Shown here one piece after another: positions 54,084 to 63,982 of a stretch of DNA of 64,000 nucleotides (positions are counted from its first letter, which is position 1; each line of letters starts with the position of its first letter). The translations under genes and the position numbers were made by a program. The notes beneath the pieces are model-generated. The model worked only from the letters and a program-made list of their open reading frames with translations, searched no databases and was not told the origin of the DNA. The DNA comes from CAYUQT01 sp964446835 (GTDB lineage Bacteria; Planctomycetota; Phycisphaerae; UBA1845; JAFGLZ01). The stretch spans positions 35,814 to 99,813 of the forward strand of contig CAYUQT010000034.1 of NCBI GenBank assembly GCA_964446835.1, read 5' to 3'.

Positions 54084-57000
54084 CTCCTGTGAATGCCCCG
54101 GATGCGCGATGCCCCGTGCTGTGCCTCCAGAACGGCCCAGAAGTGCGTGGCTCGCGTCGTGTCCGCGGGCCTGTCCCGGATCACCAGGTGTCCCTCAATC
54201 GGACTGTGACCGCGCACCCCGGGACCTTCTGCGGAGGCCCGAATAATCGTTCTGCCGGGCGAGCCCGTCATGTGGAGGTAGAGACTCACGGATTCGCAGT
54301 CTCGAACCGTCAGGACACCTTCTTTTGTCTCATAGGTTGGGTCGATCCGGCTCCACGCCTCATCTGCAAGTGGTCGCGACAAGTCAACCGTTAGAGGGGA
54401 TTCATCCTTTGATATGATCCGAAGATCACGGTACTCGAAGGCATAGTTGTAGTAGTGCAGGAACCCGAGAGACCCACTGTCCCCCGGCTGTCCGGACACG
54501 TCCACACGGCCAACCGGCCGGCCGTCAAAGGTCATCTGAGCACGGCTGCCACGCATCTCCACGCGAACGGCCACTGCCTTACCCACGGGTAGAGATTCCA
54601 CAGGAAGCATGATCACGCGACGGTTGCCGATGTCGCTCGGGCTTGCCGTAAAGACAAACACGGCCCTTTCCTGCCGGCCACTGGCACCCGGAGTCCGCGT
54701 GATCTTGAATTCAACCGTGCAATCGCGGTACGAGCGACGGCTCAACAGGTACCGATCCGGCTGCAATGTGTTCAGCTTCGGTTCCCACACCGCCGTGAAG
54801 GGGGCACTGCCCTCGGCAGTCTGTACGTCGTAAAGGAATCCATATCCGCCTTGCGACATGGGCGTCACGTTCGGACCCGCCAGCGAACCCCTGACCTGCT
54901 TTGTCCAGACGAGTGTTCCGCTGGATCCTCGGACATTCAGATCTTCCGGCGTGCCCAGCGAATGGAAGTGGTAGTCTCGCGTCTTTGCCCCGGCTACGCG
55001 AAACAGGTCCAGCGTGTACAGAGGCTCTCCGTCATCGTCACGGACGATCGCCACGGTCCGCCGGTACAGAGTCGCCTGCGCATAGGCCCTTTCCGCAGAG
55101 GCCTCCACCACGTCGCAGGGCGGTTCGGCCGCAAACAGATGAAGCCGTCCGATGGTGGAAAACCGCTGAGGTTGTTCATCCAGCATGACCGTGCAGTGGC
55201 TTGCCGTATGGGTCTCCCACCCACTGCACTTCAGATCGGTCCATGTCGAAGGATATCCGACATCTGCGCTAAGATCGTAGCCGTAACGGAAGAGATTGAT
55301 CGCCAGCTTGTCCCCGTGTCCGTGGCCGTAGGATCCCTTGCTGAGCGTCAGGCACACGTGCTGGCGCGTTTCGGCATGTGAACCAGCCCGGAGTATGGCG
55401 ATGCCGCCATCATCGAAAAGGTGTGATTGAGATCGGGCAGTCATGGGGGCTTCTGGCCTCGGCGGCGCCTCCACGGGCTCGGCGTGGAAGAGCAACCACC
55501 AGTCCGCCCGTCCCTCACGGTACTTCTCGATGTCCCCTCCGGTGGCCGACAGGAGTCGATTCAGGTATTCCTTTCGCTGCCTGGGGAGGCGAATCATGGC
55601 CCTCTCATCACAGGGAGAGTACTGAGGAACCGTATGGAGCAGCTTCCCGCGAGTGGCTCCCGTGTCTCCGATCATCGGCACCCGGCCGTCGCAATCGATG
55701 TGCCGAAGGAAATGGAAGAGGCTCCCCATGGGGCACGCCGGATCGTTGTAGACATCCACTGGAACGTCAAACCGCGGTGCACACTGGAAGCCATGGATCC
55801 ATTCGGCGATCAACAGGGGTGTCTGGGCGTTGCCCACGTTGTAGCCCGATGCGTCATAGATGAACTTGCCGTCCCGAAACCATGAGTTGTTGAGCATGGT
55901 TCGAAGACCCACGTCGCTGTCCAACACCTCAACGGCGATGTCCGGATTCCCGAGGACCTTGGCCAGGCCCGCCAAGCCTGTCATCTCGTACATCAGGAAA
56001 TCGCCGTCGAAATATGGCATCAGGCGATGCAGGTATTCGTAGACATAGCCCAGAAGGTTGCGCTGAAGGTTGTACCTGAGGTCCGCCCCGGTCACCTGGC
56101 CATCGCCGTCGTAGTCGGCACCCCCCTGCTTCTGGAAGAACTCGCGAAGTTCAACGTCCTCCTCCAATTGATCCCAGATCAGGTCACAGCTCAGGATGAG
56201 GTTCTGTACGAGAAACCGTTCAAACGTCTGACCGATGTATCCGTCCTGCCGCTGCGACGGGCCCTCGACCGTCCCGTCGAAGAAGCGGTAGAGTTCGGCC
56301 AGACGGTTCAGCATAACGGCCGCCTTGTGGGCGTATGAGGGTTCACCCGTGATGGCGTGTGCCAGCGCCAACGCCATCACCGGAGTCATGCCCTGATACG
56401 CAGACCCCCCGTCGGGTTCGTAAGGTGAACTGAAAAGCTTGCCCAGAAGGTAGTACCGGTAGGCGGCCACAAAGTGGTACCGAGTGCCCGGATTCAGAAA
56501 CCCCTTGGGCGCAACCCACCCGTGTCCGTCGTCTCGCACGATGACCGATTCGCCCGTTTCCGGGTTCCGAATCACGGCACCGTCGTACCAGACTTCTCCA
56601 CCTTTCCCACAGGTCCAGCGATAGCCCGATTCCAGCGTAGCCCGGAACGTCTGACGAGCCCCACCATGAATCGGACACCCCTTCTCGAACGAGGGGCACA
56701 AGGCACGCGGATTGCCCTCAGGAAGGAGGCCGCGGACGTAGGCGTCGGTCTGAGCAGTCCACCAGTTGGCATCCCGAATGATCTGATCTGCCAACAGACG
56801 TGCCCATGTCCGGCTCGACACGTTCCTGCGACCCCTTTGGAGATCCGTCCGGTCGATGATCCCCATGTAGCCTTGCGACTTCGGTACCTTCATCACCGTG
56901 GCAATGCAGGGAGCTACTCGCAGGCCATCCTCCTGGCGTCTCTGATGGCGAAGCTCCGAGACCAGGGCCCTTCTGGCGGCCTCGACGTCATGATGACGAA

Positions 57001-57526
57001 TCGGATCGATCGGTTCCCCGATCACGTGAAGCTCTGCCACCCCCATCCGTCGATCGGCCTCGGCTCTTACCGCCCCCGGCGGCTGGATCAGTCGGATGCC
57101 GCACAGTACGACGCCAGGCAACTCGACCGTCGTGGTCGGCTCGGCCGACGCAAACGAGAGTACCTTAAGCGATACCCACTTGCAGTCCTGGAGACCCTCC
57201 AGGATGCACTGAGTTGGCGTAAGCGTCTGCGACCCCCAGCGAGCCCACACCACCGAAATGCCGGTCACCCGGATGGCCTTCGGAAGCAGGAGGGCAATCG
57301 TGTGAGTGACCTCCCAGTTGTCGGATACCCAACAGGTCTTCGGATCGCCGTCCTGAACCAGTTGTGGGGGATTGCCGTTGGCTCCCCATCGGTCGCGGTG
57401 CTCGCTGTCGGCCACCGCGATTGTGCCGGGCTCCTGGACCACTCCAGACGCCTCCGCCGGAGCCCTCAAGGCATGAAGTGTCAGAACTACCCCGAGAATT
57501 CGCCTCATCCCATGCGACATCTCCAT
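54080..57526 (-). CDS. Exported heparinase II/III-like protein with F5/8-type and LamG-like domains
   Basis: A 1148-residue exported protein with signal peptide (ILGVVLTLHALRAPAEASG). An F5/8-type ligand-binding region spans about residues 35-155 (PPQLVQDGDPKTCWVSDNWE). The alpha-barrel of alginate lyase/heparinase type follows, with an EF-hand-like insert (GADYDGDGQVTGADL). The C-terminal sandwich has SKGSYGHGHGDKLAINLF, the heparinase II/III-type motif. A LamG/DUF1080-like region follows at about 960-1050. It likely cleaves acidic polysaccharides. It is downstream of the beta-helix gene on the same strand. Confidence 0.75.
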   Translation of the reverse strand: MEMSHGMRRILGVVLTLHALRAPAEASGVVQEPGTIAVADSEHRDRWGANGNPPQLVQDGDPKTCWVSDNWEVTHTIALLLPKAIRVTGISVVWARWGSQTLTPTQCILEGLQDCKWVSLKVLSFASAEPTTTVELPGVVLCGIRLIQPPGAVRAEADRRMGVAELHVIGEPIDPIRHHDVEAARRALVSELRHQRRQEDGLRVAPCIATVMKVPKSQGYMGIIDRTDLQRGRRNVSSRTWARLLADQIIRDANWWTAQTDAYVRGLLPEGNPRALCPSFEKGCPIHGGARQTFRATLESGYRWTCGKGGEVWYDGAVIRNPETGESVIVRDDGHGWVAPKGFLNPGTRYHFVAAYRYYLLGKLFSSPYEPDGGSAYQGMTPVMALALAHAITGEPSYAHKAAVMLNRLAELYRFFDGTVEGPSQRQDGYIGQTFERFLVQNLILSCDLIWDQLEEDVELREFFQKQGGADYDGDGQVTGADLRYNLQRNLLGYVYEYLHRLMPYFDGDFLMYEMTGLAGLAKVLGNPDIAVEVLDSDVGLRTMLNNSWFRDGKFIYDASGYNVGNAQTPLLIAEWIHGFQCAPRFDVPVDVYNDPACPMGSLFHFLRHIDCDGRVPMIGDTGATRGKLLHTVPQYSPCDERAMIRLPRQRKEYLNRLLSATGGDIEKYREGRADWWLLFHAEPVEAPPRPEAPMTARSQSHLFDDGGIAILRAGSHAETRQHVCLTLSKGSYGHGHGDKLAINLFRYGYDLSADVGYPSTWTDLKCSGWETHTASHCTVMLDEQPQRFSTIGRLHLFAAEPPCDVVEASAERAYAQATLYRRTVAIVRDDDGEPLYTLDLFRVAGAKTRDYHFHSLGTPEDLNVRGSSGTLVWTKQVRGSLAGPNVTPMSQGGYGFLYDVQTAEGSAPFTAVWEPKLNTLQPDRYLLSRRSYRDCTVEFKITRTPGASGRQERAVFVFTASPSDIGNRRVIMLPVESLPVGKAVAVRVEMRGSRAQMTFDGRPVGRVDVSGQPGDSGSLGFLHYYNYAFEYRDLRIISKDESPLTVDLSRPLADEAWSRIDPTYETKEGVLTVRDCESVSLYLHMTGSPGRTIIRASAEGPGVRGHSPIEGHLVIRDRPADTTRATHFWAVLEAQHGASRIRGIHRS

Positions 57527-57559
57527 GGTGGCACTCGTCCTCCGATATCGATCGAGTCT

Positions 57560-60022
57560 CTATCGACCGCTGCGAATCTCCAGGATCTTCGCGATCGGCA
57601 GCTCCCGTCTGAACGCATCCCTATAGAGTCCGATTTCCTCCAACGGCGGCGGCTCGATCCCCGTGCGATCGACCGATCCGAGTGCACTCTGGAGTTGCGA
57701 CAGGTCCGATGCCACACCACTGATCGCAGAATCGTTCTGAATCACACGATTGTCCAGCAGCCGCTCCCCGCCCTGATTACGACGCAGGAAGACCCCGCAG
57801 TTCACCGCGAGATTTCGCCAGAGATGATTGACGTTGGCCTCCTGCTCCAGCTTCGTCAGGTCGGGATACCGTTGCAGATACAGCCCCCGATCGATCTCCG
57901 CCGAGGCCAGGGCCTTGCTGCTATGGGTCTGCCATCGCTTCGCGTCCCATGGCGAGAAGCTTACGGCGGTGGCACATTCCAGAAACACGTTGCCATCCAG
58001 AATGTTATCCTTGCCTCCGTGTATCTGAACGCCGCCGAATCCCAGCTTGCCCGCAGCACACCGGCGAAAGACGTTTCCGTACACCAGGACGCCCGAGATG
58101 GCGTCATCCAGGCGAATACCCCCCTGCCCGCAGGCCGGCCCCTCCTGCGGACGACGCCAGTTGCCGATGTGATGAAAGTAGTTGAAACGATAGACGTTTC
58201 CCCGATAGGTGGGGTCGCCGAACATGTCCACGCCCCCCTGATCGTCCGATTCCAGCACCACTCGGGCGATCTCGTTGAATTCGACCACGTGCTCGTTGCC
58301 GACCAGGTTGATCGCGCTGCTCCCGATGTCGTGCATCAGATTGTGCGCGATTCGATTGCCCACCCCACTCATCCTCACGGCCGGGGTATAAGTGTGATCT
58401 ACACGCGACAGTTCGTATATGTGGCAGTTCTCGACACGATGGTGTGCCGGTGTCAGCGTCTTGCGATCTCCGCCTTGAATTCCGATCCCCCCCCTGCCCA
58501 TCGAATGGACTTCACAGCTCATCACCCAATGATCCGTTCCCCCCGCGATCTCGATCCCGTTACCGCCGCACCGTCGAACCTCGCAGCCCGCGATTGAGCA
58601 ATGGTCGCCCCCTCGCAGGATGATCCCATCGGTGCAGCCCAGCTCCCAGGTCAGGCCCTGAAGGCGAAGGTGCGATGCCCCGGAGATCTCCATCAGGGGA
58701 AACGCCGCCGTGGAAAGTTCGATTACAGCCCGGCTCGGGTCGCTGGGTGCGTAGAAGTACAACACCTTGCTCGTGCGATCGAGGTACCACTCACCGGGCA
58801 TGTCGATCTCCGAAAGGAGATTCAAGGCATAATAGCGCGACCCCGGCCGGTAGCCGTACACGCTAAACGGTGGAGCCAGGGTGATCAGACGCTTGGCCGT
58901 GTCGATCGAGGACACTCGCTCGTACGAATCCGCCCAGTCGTAGTACCAGTAGCCATAGAGCACTGCGTCCCGGTCCTGAGTCCATCGCTGCGGACGATCG
59001 CCCTCATACACCAGGAAGCCTTCCTTGAAGCCCTTGCCGAGGTAACCTTCACAGGGGGTCTGTCCCCGCGTCTCAACCACCTTCAGGAAGCCCTCGTTCG
59101 GCCATCGAGCCAACGTCATCGCTCGACCATCGAAGAAGAGCTCGACCACCGGATGTGATCCGGAACCGAGCCCCGAGTAGCTGCCGCCCAGCCGCACCGG
59201 AGGCAGCGATCCGATGCCGAGCGCCTTGAGGTCTGCCTGATAGAGCTTTCCTCGAGCTGTTTCTGGAACGCGGCTCAACACATTCGGGTCCTGAACTCGC
59301 ACCCAGCCACTCAGCCGAACCCCTCCCGAGAAGACCGGCGTCTCCCGATCCGCAGCGCGATACACAACGGGCGACGTCTCGCTTCCCGAGTCCTCTGCCG
59401 TCAGGCAGAACGTTCGGGAGATGCCATACCGTCCACCGCTCACCACAACGGCCGCGCCACCGAGAGGCAGACCACCTCGCTTTTTGATCGCTCGAATCTC
59501 GTTTCGGGCTCGCTCGAGTGAGCGAAACGGGCGTTCGGTCGTGCCGACGTTTGTGTCGGCGCCACCCGGCGCGACATGAAGTTCGATCCCAGGCTTGGGC
59601 AGCTCGGGCAGCCGAGTTCGAGACGCCACCGGGTCGCGGGCCGGCAGACCTGCGTTCAATCGGTGGATCGCTTCTATACACCCCTGAGCCTCGGCCACAT
59701 GATGCGCCGGTGCATCCTTCATCGTCACGACCCTGCCGTACTCCCTCTCGGCCGACCTAAGGTCCTTGGCTCGTCGGTAGGTCTGTGCGACGCGAAGCTG
59801 AGCGATGCTTCGCTCTTGAGGTAATGAACTTGATTCGGTCAGGACCCGCTGGAATTCCCTACGGGCTTCCTCGACCTTCCCCTCCGCGAGCAGGTCGCCC
59901 CCCCGCCTGAGGGGTGTGTCCGAGGGCAGCGTCGTCTGCGCCCAGCTCCTGCAGGCCATCCCGAATACTACGGCAAAGCTGCTGAACAACACACCGTGGG
60001 CACTTGGTGTCCCAGTCTTCAC
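57560..60022 (-). CDS. Exported right-handed beta-helix protein with N-terminal TPR-like segment
   Basis: An 820-residue exported protein starting with GTG 60022 behind GGGG. The signal ends in RSWAQ. A short TPR-like region (GKVEEARREFQRVL, AKDLRSAEREYGRVV) precedes a parallel beta-helix domain: IELHVAPGGADTNVGTTERP, FCLTAEDSGSETSPVVYRAA and repeated turns such as CSIAGCEVRRCGGNGIEIAG and NRIAHNLMHDIGSSAINLVG. This resembles GH141 and polysaccharide lyase helices. The cleaved glycan is unknown. It is cotranscribed with the heparinase-like gene 33 bases downstream. Confidence 0.75.
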   Translation of the reverse strand: MKTGTPSAHGVLFSSFAVVFGMACRSWAQTTLPSDTPLRRGGDLLAEGKVEEARREFQRVLTESSSLPQERSIAQLRVAQTYRRAKDLRSAEREYGRVVTMKDAPAHHVAEAQGCIEAIHRLNAGLPARDPVASRTRLPELPKPGIELHVAPGGADTNVGTTERPFRSLERARNEIRAIKKRGGLPLGGAAVVVSGGRYGISRTFCLTAEDSGSETSPVVYRAADRETPVFSGGVRLSGWVRVQDPNVLSRVPETARGKLYQADLKALGIGSLPPVRLGGSYSGLGSGSHPVVELFFDGRAMTLARWPNEGFLKVVETRGQTPCEGYLGKGFKEGFLVYEGDRPQRWTQDRDAVLYGYWYYDWADSYERVSSIDTAKRLITLAPPFSVYGYRPGSRYYALNLLSEIDMPGEWYLDRTSKVLYFYAPSDPSRAVIELSTAAFPLMEISGASHLRLQGLTWELGCTDGIILRGGDHCSIAGCEVRRCGGNGIEIAGGTDHWVMSCEVHSMGRGGIGIQGGDRKTLTPAHHRVENCHIYELSRVDHTYTPAVRMSGVGNRIAHNLMHDIGSSAINLVGNEHVVEFNEIARVVLESDDQGGVDMFGDPTYRGNVYRFNYFHHIGNWRRPQEGPACGQGGIRLDDAISGVLVYGNVFRRCAAGKLGFGGVQIHGGKDNILDGNVFLECATAVSFSPWDAKRWQTHSSKALASAEIDRGLYLQRYPDLTKLEQEANVNHLWRNLAVNCGVFLRRNQGGERLLDNRVIQNDSAISGVASDLSQLQSALGSVDRTGIEPPPLEEIGLYRDAFRRELPIAKILEIRSGR

Positions 60023-60451
60023 ATGTCACCCCGATTCTCCGAAAGTACCGCCGTCTCTAGAACCGCCTTTTGGCTTCGGCCCATGTATCGAGTGCACGGC
60101 CTCTCTTGCCCCCCGACCCAGGAGGTTCCCTCGCCGCCCCCGAGCGGCGACGGCGACCGCCGTGGTCCGCCTATCCGGCAGCCAAAGGTATCCCGGCGCC
60201 CCGATGAACTCAATCCACGATGCTGCGCGATGGATCCCTTGCGTCAGGAACCCATGAACATACTCTCGGAGGGGAGACCAGAACGACGGGACCTCACAAA
60301 CATCATTCAACACTCTATCCCTAGAGCGCTTGTGAACCGCCGCATCAAGGCTATACTCGAATTCTGGCTGTGACGACAGCGTGGCTATCAAACGGCCCCC
60401 TGCGTTTGGTTTGCAGCGGGCCCAGGACGTCCATCCATGGGAGCACGTGAC
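60023..60451 (+). other. 429-base divergent intergenic region
   Basis: No credible coding frame here. On the plus strand TTGTGA (60330-60335) and TATACT (60352-60357) are 16 bases apart and probably drive the gene at 60452. The left part serves as upstream region of the minus-strand beta-helix gene. No repeat or RNA gene is seen. Confidence 0.5.
60330..60357 (+). promoter_or_regulatory. Sigma-70-type promoter for the WY-repeat protein gene
   Basis: TTGTGA and TATACT hexamers with a 16-base spacer. Each differs from consensus by one or two bases. The leader to ATG 60452 is about 88 bases. Confidence 0.45.
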
Positions 60452-62695
60452 ATGAAGAACAGTCCAGCACGACAGATCCTTGTGCTGTCCGCAGCGTGGG
60501 TTGTAGTTCTCGCAACCGCATCCGTTCAGGCCGCCGACGATCCGGTCTGGCCGCGAGAGATCCATGTTCCCGAGGCCAACATCGTCGTCTACCAACCCCA
60601 GCTAGAGTCCTTCGCCAAGAATACCCTGACAGCAAGGGCGGCGGTTGCTGTCACGCCCAGCGGCGCCACCGACCCCGTCTTCGGAGCCGTGTGGTTCAAG
60701 TGCAAGGTGGAGACCGATCGCGATCAGCGGCTGGTCACACTGATCGACATGGACGTGCCCGAAGTCAAATTCCCCGACGCCAAGCCCGAGCAGATCGAGA
60801 AGCTTGGCCGCATCCTCAAGCCTGAACTCACGAAGCAGGCCCATCCGATCTCCCTCGATCGGCTCCTGACCGCCCTCGAACTCGCCGACAAGGAGAAGGC
60901 CGCCGCCGAGAATCTGAGTACCAAGGCGCCGAAGATCCTCTTCGTCAGACATCCGGCCGTTCTCATTTCGATCGATGGACAGCCTCAGTTGCGCACTACG
61001 GACAACTCCAAGGTCATGCGCGTCATCAACACGCCCTTCCTGATCCTCCTCGAGCCGAGCAGCAAGTCGTACTACCTTCGGGGCGGAGACGACTGGTTCA
61101 CTGCCGGTGACATCAAAGGCCCCTGGCAGGCAGCCAAGGATCCGCCCGATTCGATCTCCGCACTGGTCGTCAAGGATCCCAATGCATCGGAGCAGGACGC
61201 CGCGGCCTTCCCCAAGCGGGAGGGCATGCCTCAAATCATCGTCGCCACCGAACCTTCGGAACTCATCTCCTGCGACGGTGAGCCCAAGTATTCGCCGATC
61301 GCCGATACGAGTCTCCTCTACATGAGCAACACCGACAGCGACGTGTTCATGGAGATCAGCTCCCAGAAGTACTTCGTACTGCTCTCCGGTCGATGGTATA
61401 GCGCCAAGTCGATGAACGGTCCCTGGACCTACGTGCCCGCCGACAAGCTCCCCGACGACTTCGCCAAGATCCCGGAGGGCTCGGACAAGGGACACGTCCT
61501 TGCGCACGTCGCGGGAACGGATCAGGCCGTCGAGGCCGTTCAGGACTCTTGCATCCCTCAGACTGCCAAGATCGACCGCAAGAAGGCGACGCTTAAGGTC
61601 AACTATGACGGTGCTCCTAGGTTCAAGGCAATCGAAGGTACGGAGATGGCATACGCCGAAAACACCGAGTGCGACGTGATCCGCATACACGGCAAGTATT
61701 ACTGCTGCAGTGAAGCCGTCTGGTTCCTGGCCGAGGCCCCCACCGGACCTTGGATCCTCTGCGATGCTGTGCCCCAGGTCATCTACACCATCCCCCCCGA
61801 GTGCCCCGTCTATTCGGTGAGATACGTCCAGGTCTACGAGTCTACCCCCGAATACGTCTACGTCGGCTATACGCCGGGGTATGTGGGTTGTTATCCGTTC
61901 TGTGGTGCCGTCGTCTATGGCACAGGGTTCTACTATCACTCCTGGTACGGCGCGTACTACTATCCCCGCCCCGCTACGTGGGGCTTCAGCGCTCACTACA
62001 ATTCGGTGACCGGCAACTGGGGCGTCCGTGCAGGTTACGCAGGGCCGAACGGCTGGGTGGCATTCGGCTACCACGACGGAAGATTCTATCAGGGCGCATG
62101 GGTCGCCGGCGGCACCTGGGGCCATGGCTGGTGGGGACATGGAGGCTTCACCCCCACCCCCTACGTTCGTGGGGGAAACATCAACAACATCAACGTCAAC
62201 AACGTAAACATCAACAACAACCGGCTGGCCGTGAACAATCGCCAGAACATCTACAACCGCTCCACCAATGTCAATCGGAACATCATCAATCCCGCGCACG
62301 CGGATCGTCCCGGCTGGAGGTCGGGCGGCGTGCCCCCCGCCCAATCCCGATTGGCCAACGACGTCTACAGCGATCGCAACGGCAACGTCTATCGGCACAA
62401 TCAAGAGGGTTGGCAGCAACGGACTGGCAACAACTGGTCCAAGGCCGATCTGGGAAACCGGGAACAGCCCAGAGCCGATCGCCCGTCGCAAACGCCCAGG
62501 CCTTCCAACACCGAGTACCAGCATTCTGCTCAACAGGCCCATCCATCCTATAGTTCAGGCGGGTATTCCTCGAACCGTCATGACCTCGATCGCCAATCCT
62601 ATGCCAGGGACAGGGGCGCCAGCCGGTCGAACAACTTCCAGCAGTTCAGCGCCCCGCGTGGAGGTGGTGGATTCCGCGGCGGTGGTCGTCGTTAG
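60452..62695 (+). CDS. Exported protein with three W(F/Y)xA-GPW repeats and Tyr/Gly- and Asn-rich tail
   Basis: A 747-residue exported protein. ATG 60452 has GGGAG 8 bases upstream, so I prefer it to ATG 60437. The signal ends in ASVQAAD. Three related segments end in WFTAGDIKGPW, WYSAKSMNGPW and WFLAEAPTGPW (DNA about 60976-61130, 61270-61430, 61606-61755). A Tyr/Gly-rich region (TPGYVGCYPFCGAVVYGTGF) follows, then an Asn-rich stretch (NINNINVNNVNINNN) and a Ser/Arg/Gly tail. Similar proteins are sometimes annotated as carbohydrate-binding family V/XII, but function is not shown. It may be a structural surface protein. Confidence 0.68.
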   Translation: MKNSPARQILVLSAAWVVVLATASVQAADDPVWPREIHVPEANIVVYQPQLESFAKNTLTARAAVAVTPSGATDPVFGAVWFKCKVETDRDQRLVTLIDMDVPEVKFPDAKPEQIEKLGRILKPELTKQAHPISLDRLLTALELADKEKAAAENLSTKAPKILFVRHPAVLISIDGQPQLRTTDNSKVMRVINTPFLILLEPSSKSYYLRGGDDWFTAGDIKGPWQAAKDPPDSISALVVKDPNASEQDAAAFPKREGMPQIIVATEPSELISCDGEPKYSPIADTSLLYMSNTDSDVFMEISSQKYFVLLSGRWYSAKSMNGPWTYVPADKLPDDFAKIPEGSDKGHVLAHVAGTDQAVEAVQDSCIPQTAKIDRKKATLKVNYDGAPRFKAIEGTEMAYAENTECDVIRIHGKYYCCSEAVWFLAEAPTGPWILCDAVPQVIYTIPPECPVYSVRYVQVYESTPEYVYVGYTPGYVGCYPFCGAVVYGTGFYYHSWYGAYYYPRPATWGFSAHYNSVTGNWGVRAGYAGPNGWVAFGYHDGRFYQGAWVAGGTWGHGWWGHGGFTPTPYVRGGNINNINVNNVNINNNRLAVNNRQNIYNRSTNVNRNIINPAHADRPGWRSGGVPPAQSRLANDVYSDRNGNVYRHNQEGWQQRTGNNWSKADLGNREQPRADRPSQTPRPSNTEYQHSAQQAHPSYSSGGYSSNRHDLDRQSYARDRGASRSNNFQQFSAPRGGGGFRGGGRR

Positions 62696-62944
62696 GCCTA
62701 CCCCACAGTCCGATGGATCTGACCGGCGGCCCCGAAGGAGGCGAGACCCTTCGGGCCAGGGCTTCTTGAAAGCCCGAATCGTCAAACATTGGTTATCACA
62801 TCAGGGCATGCCCAGGGAAACGCGTGCCGGGCGCCGGCACGTGCAGGCATCGAAGCTACCGAGGCCTGTCGACAGGCTCATGCCCGTGGACGGGCTCCCG
62901 GAACCGACAGCTCAAGATTCTGGAAGCTTGGCTGGAGACAAAGC

Positions 62945-63982
62945 ATGAACCATCAGTACCTCTGCTCGTGGATGGCCGTGTTGGCAATCGCGTACTGTGC
63001 CGCCGTCGGGGCTGACGACGACCTCCCTGCCAAGCCCGTCGGCACGAAGCCCTCGTCGGCGCCGGCAGACTTCGTGACCCTCTCCATCGTGAGACAGTGG
63101 GATGAGCCGGTGATTCGAAAGGGTTCGCCTGGTACGGAGAGCAACAAACACGGCTTCGAAGGCGGATGCGTCTTGAAACTGGACGACACGTATCACCTCT
63201 TCACGTCCGAAATGGTCGGCGACCCCTTCTGGGTTAAGATGAAGCTGGGGCATTGGACCAGCCACGACCGCATGTCCTGGAAGCGGGTCTCCACGTTGTA
63301 CGAATCGAGCGGTGAGTTCGAAGGCAAGGACCCACGAGCCGCGCTCTGGGCCCCGATGCCGATCTACACCCCCCGGGACGAGCGATGGGAGCTGTTCTAC
63401 GTGGCCTACCGTGCCAAGCCGGACAGCAAGACACAGTTTCTGAATAACCACGAAGGTCGCATCTGGCGGGCAATCTCGACGGTCAAAGGCAAGCAGGGGA
63501 TCGATGGGCCCTATAAGGACGCTGGCGTCATCTTGGAACCGGACAACGATTCCGAACCCTGGGAGGGCCTGCAGGGTACGGATTCCTTCTACCCCTATCA
63601 CGTGGGCGCAACCTGGTACGGCTTCTACGGCAGCGCACAGACTCAGTCCAAACCGATCCAGTTCTGGGGCGTCGGGCTGGCCAAGTCGTCCGATCTGGCA
63701 GGGCCGTGGAAACGGTGCCCGGAACTGAACCCGGTACTCATGGATCCGGTCTTTGTCGAAAACCCCGTGGTGACGCGCCTCCCGAACGGGACATACGTAG
63801 CTGTGTTCGATACGTTTATCGACTACGGTCTTGGCTATTCGGTATCCAATGACGGCATCCACTGGCCCGCCGCGCGACACATCGTCCTGAAGAAGACCCA
63901 GACGCTCTGGGTGAAGGACGTCAGGACACCCCTCGGCCTGATAGACGGTAAGCGTCCAGTAAACCCCATCTTGTTTCTGTAG
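62945..63982 (+). CDS. Exported five-bladed beta-propeller protein (GH43/GH32-like)
   Basis: A 345-residue protein starting at ATG 62945 with a signal peptide (MAVLAIAYCAAVGA). The propeller motifs include IRKGSPGTESNKHGFEGGCV, LALW-type sequence (RAALWAPMPIYTPRDERWEL), VAYRAKPDSKTQFLNNHEGR and VFVENPVVTRLPNGTYVAVF. It lacks a clear GH43 catalytic triad, so it may bind or process sugars in an unassigned way. The ending KDVRTPLGLIDGKRPVNPIL is short compared with related proteins, which usually run on with a final strand. It stops 18 bases before the window end. Confidence 0.7.
   Translation: MNHQYLCSWMAVLAIAYCAAVGADDDLPAKPVGTKPSSAPADFVTLSIVRQWDEPVIRKGSPGTESNKHGFEGGCVLKLDDTYHLFTSEMVGDPFWVKMKLGHWTSHDRMSWKRVSTLYESSGEFEGKDPRAALWAPMPIYTPRDERWELFYVAYRAKPDSKTQFLNNHEGRIWRAISTVKGKQGIDGPYKDAGVILEPDNDSEPWEGLQGTDSFYPYHVGATWYGFYGSAQTQSKPIQFWGVGLAKSSDLAGPWKRCPELNPVLMDPVFVENPVVTRLPNGTYVAVFDTFIDYGLGYSVSNDGIHWPAARHIVLKKTQTLWVKDVRTPLGLIDGKRPVNPILFL

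Noticed and set aside
60602..62542. Minus-strand frame of 646 codons
   Set aside because: It is antisense to the WY-repeat protein, which has signal peptide, ribosome site and promoter. The antisense translation shows no domain.
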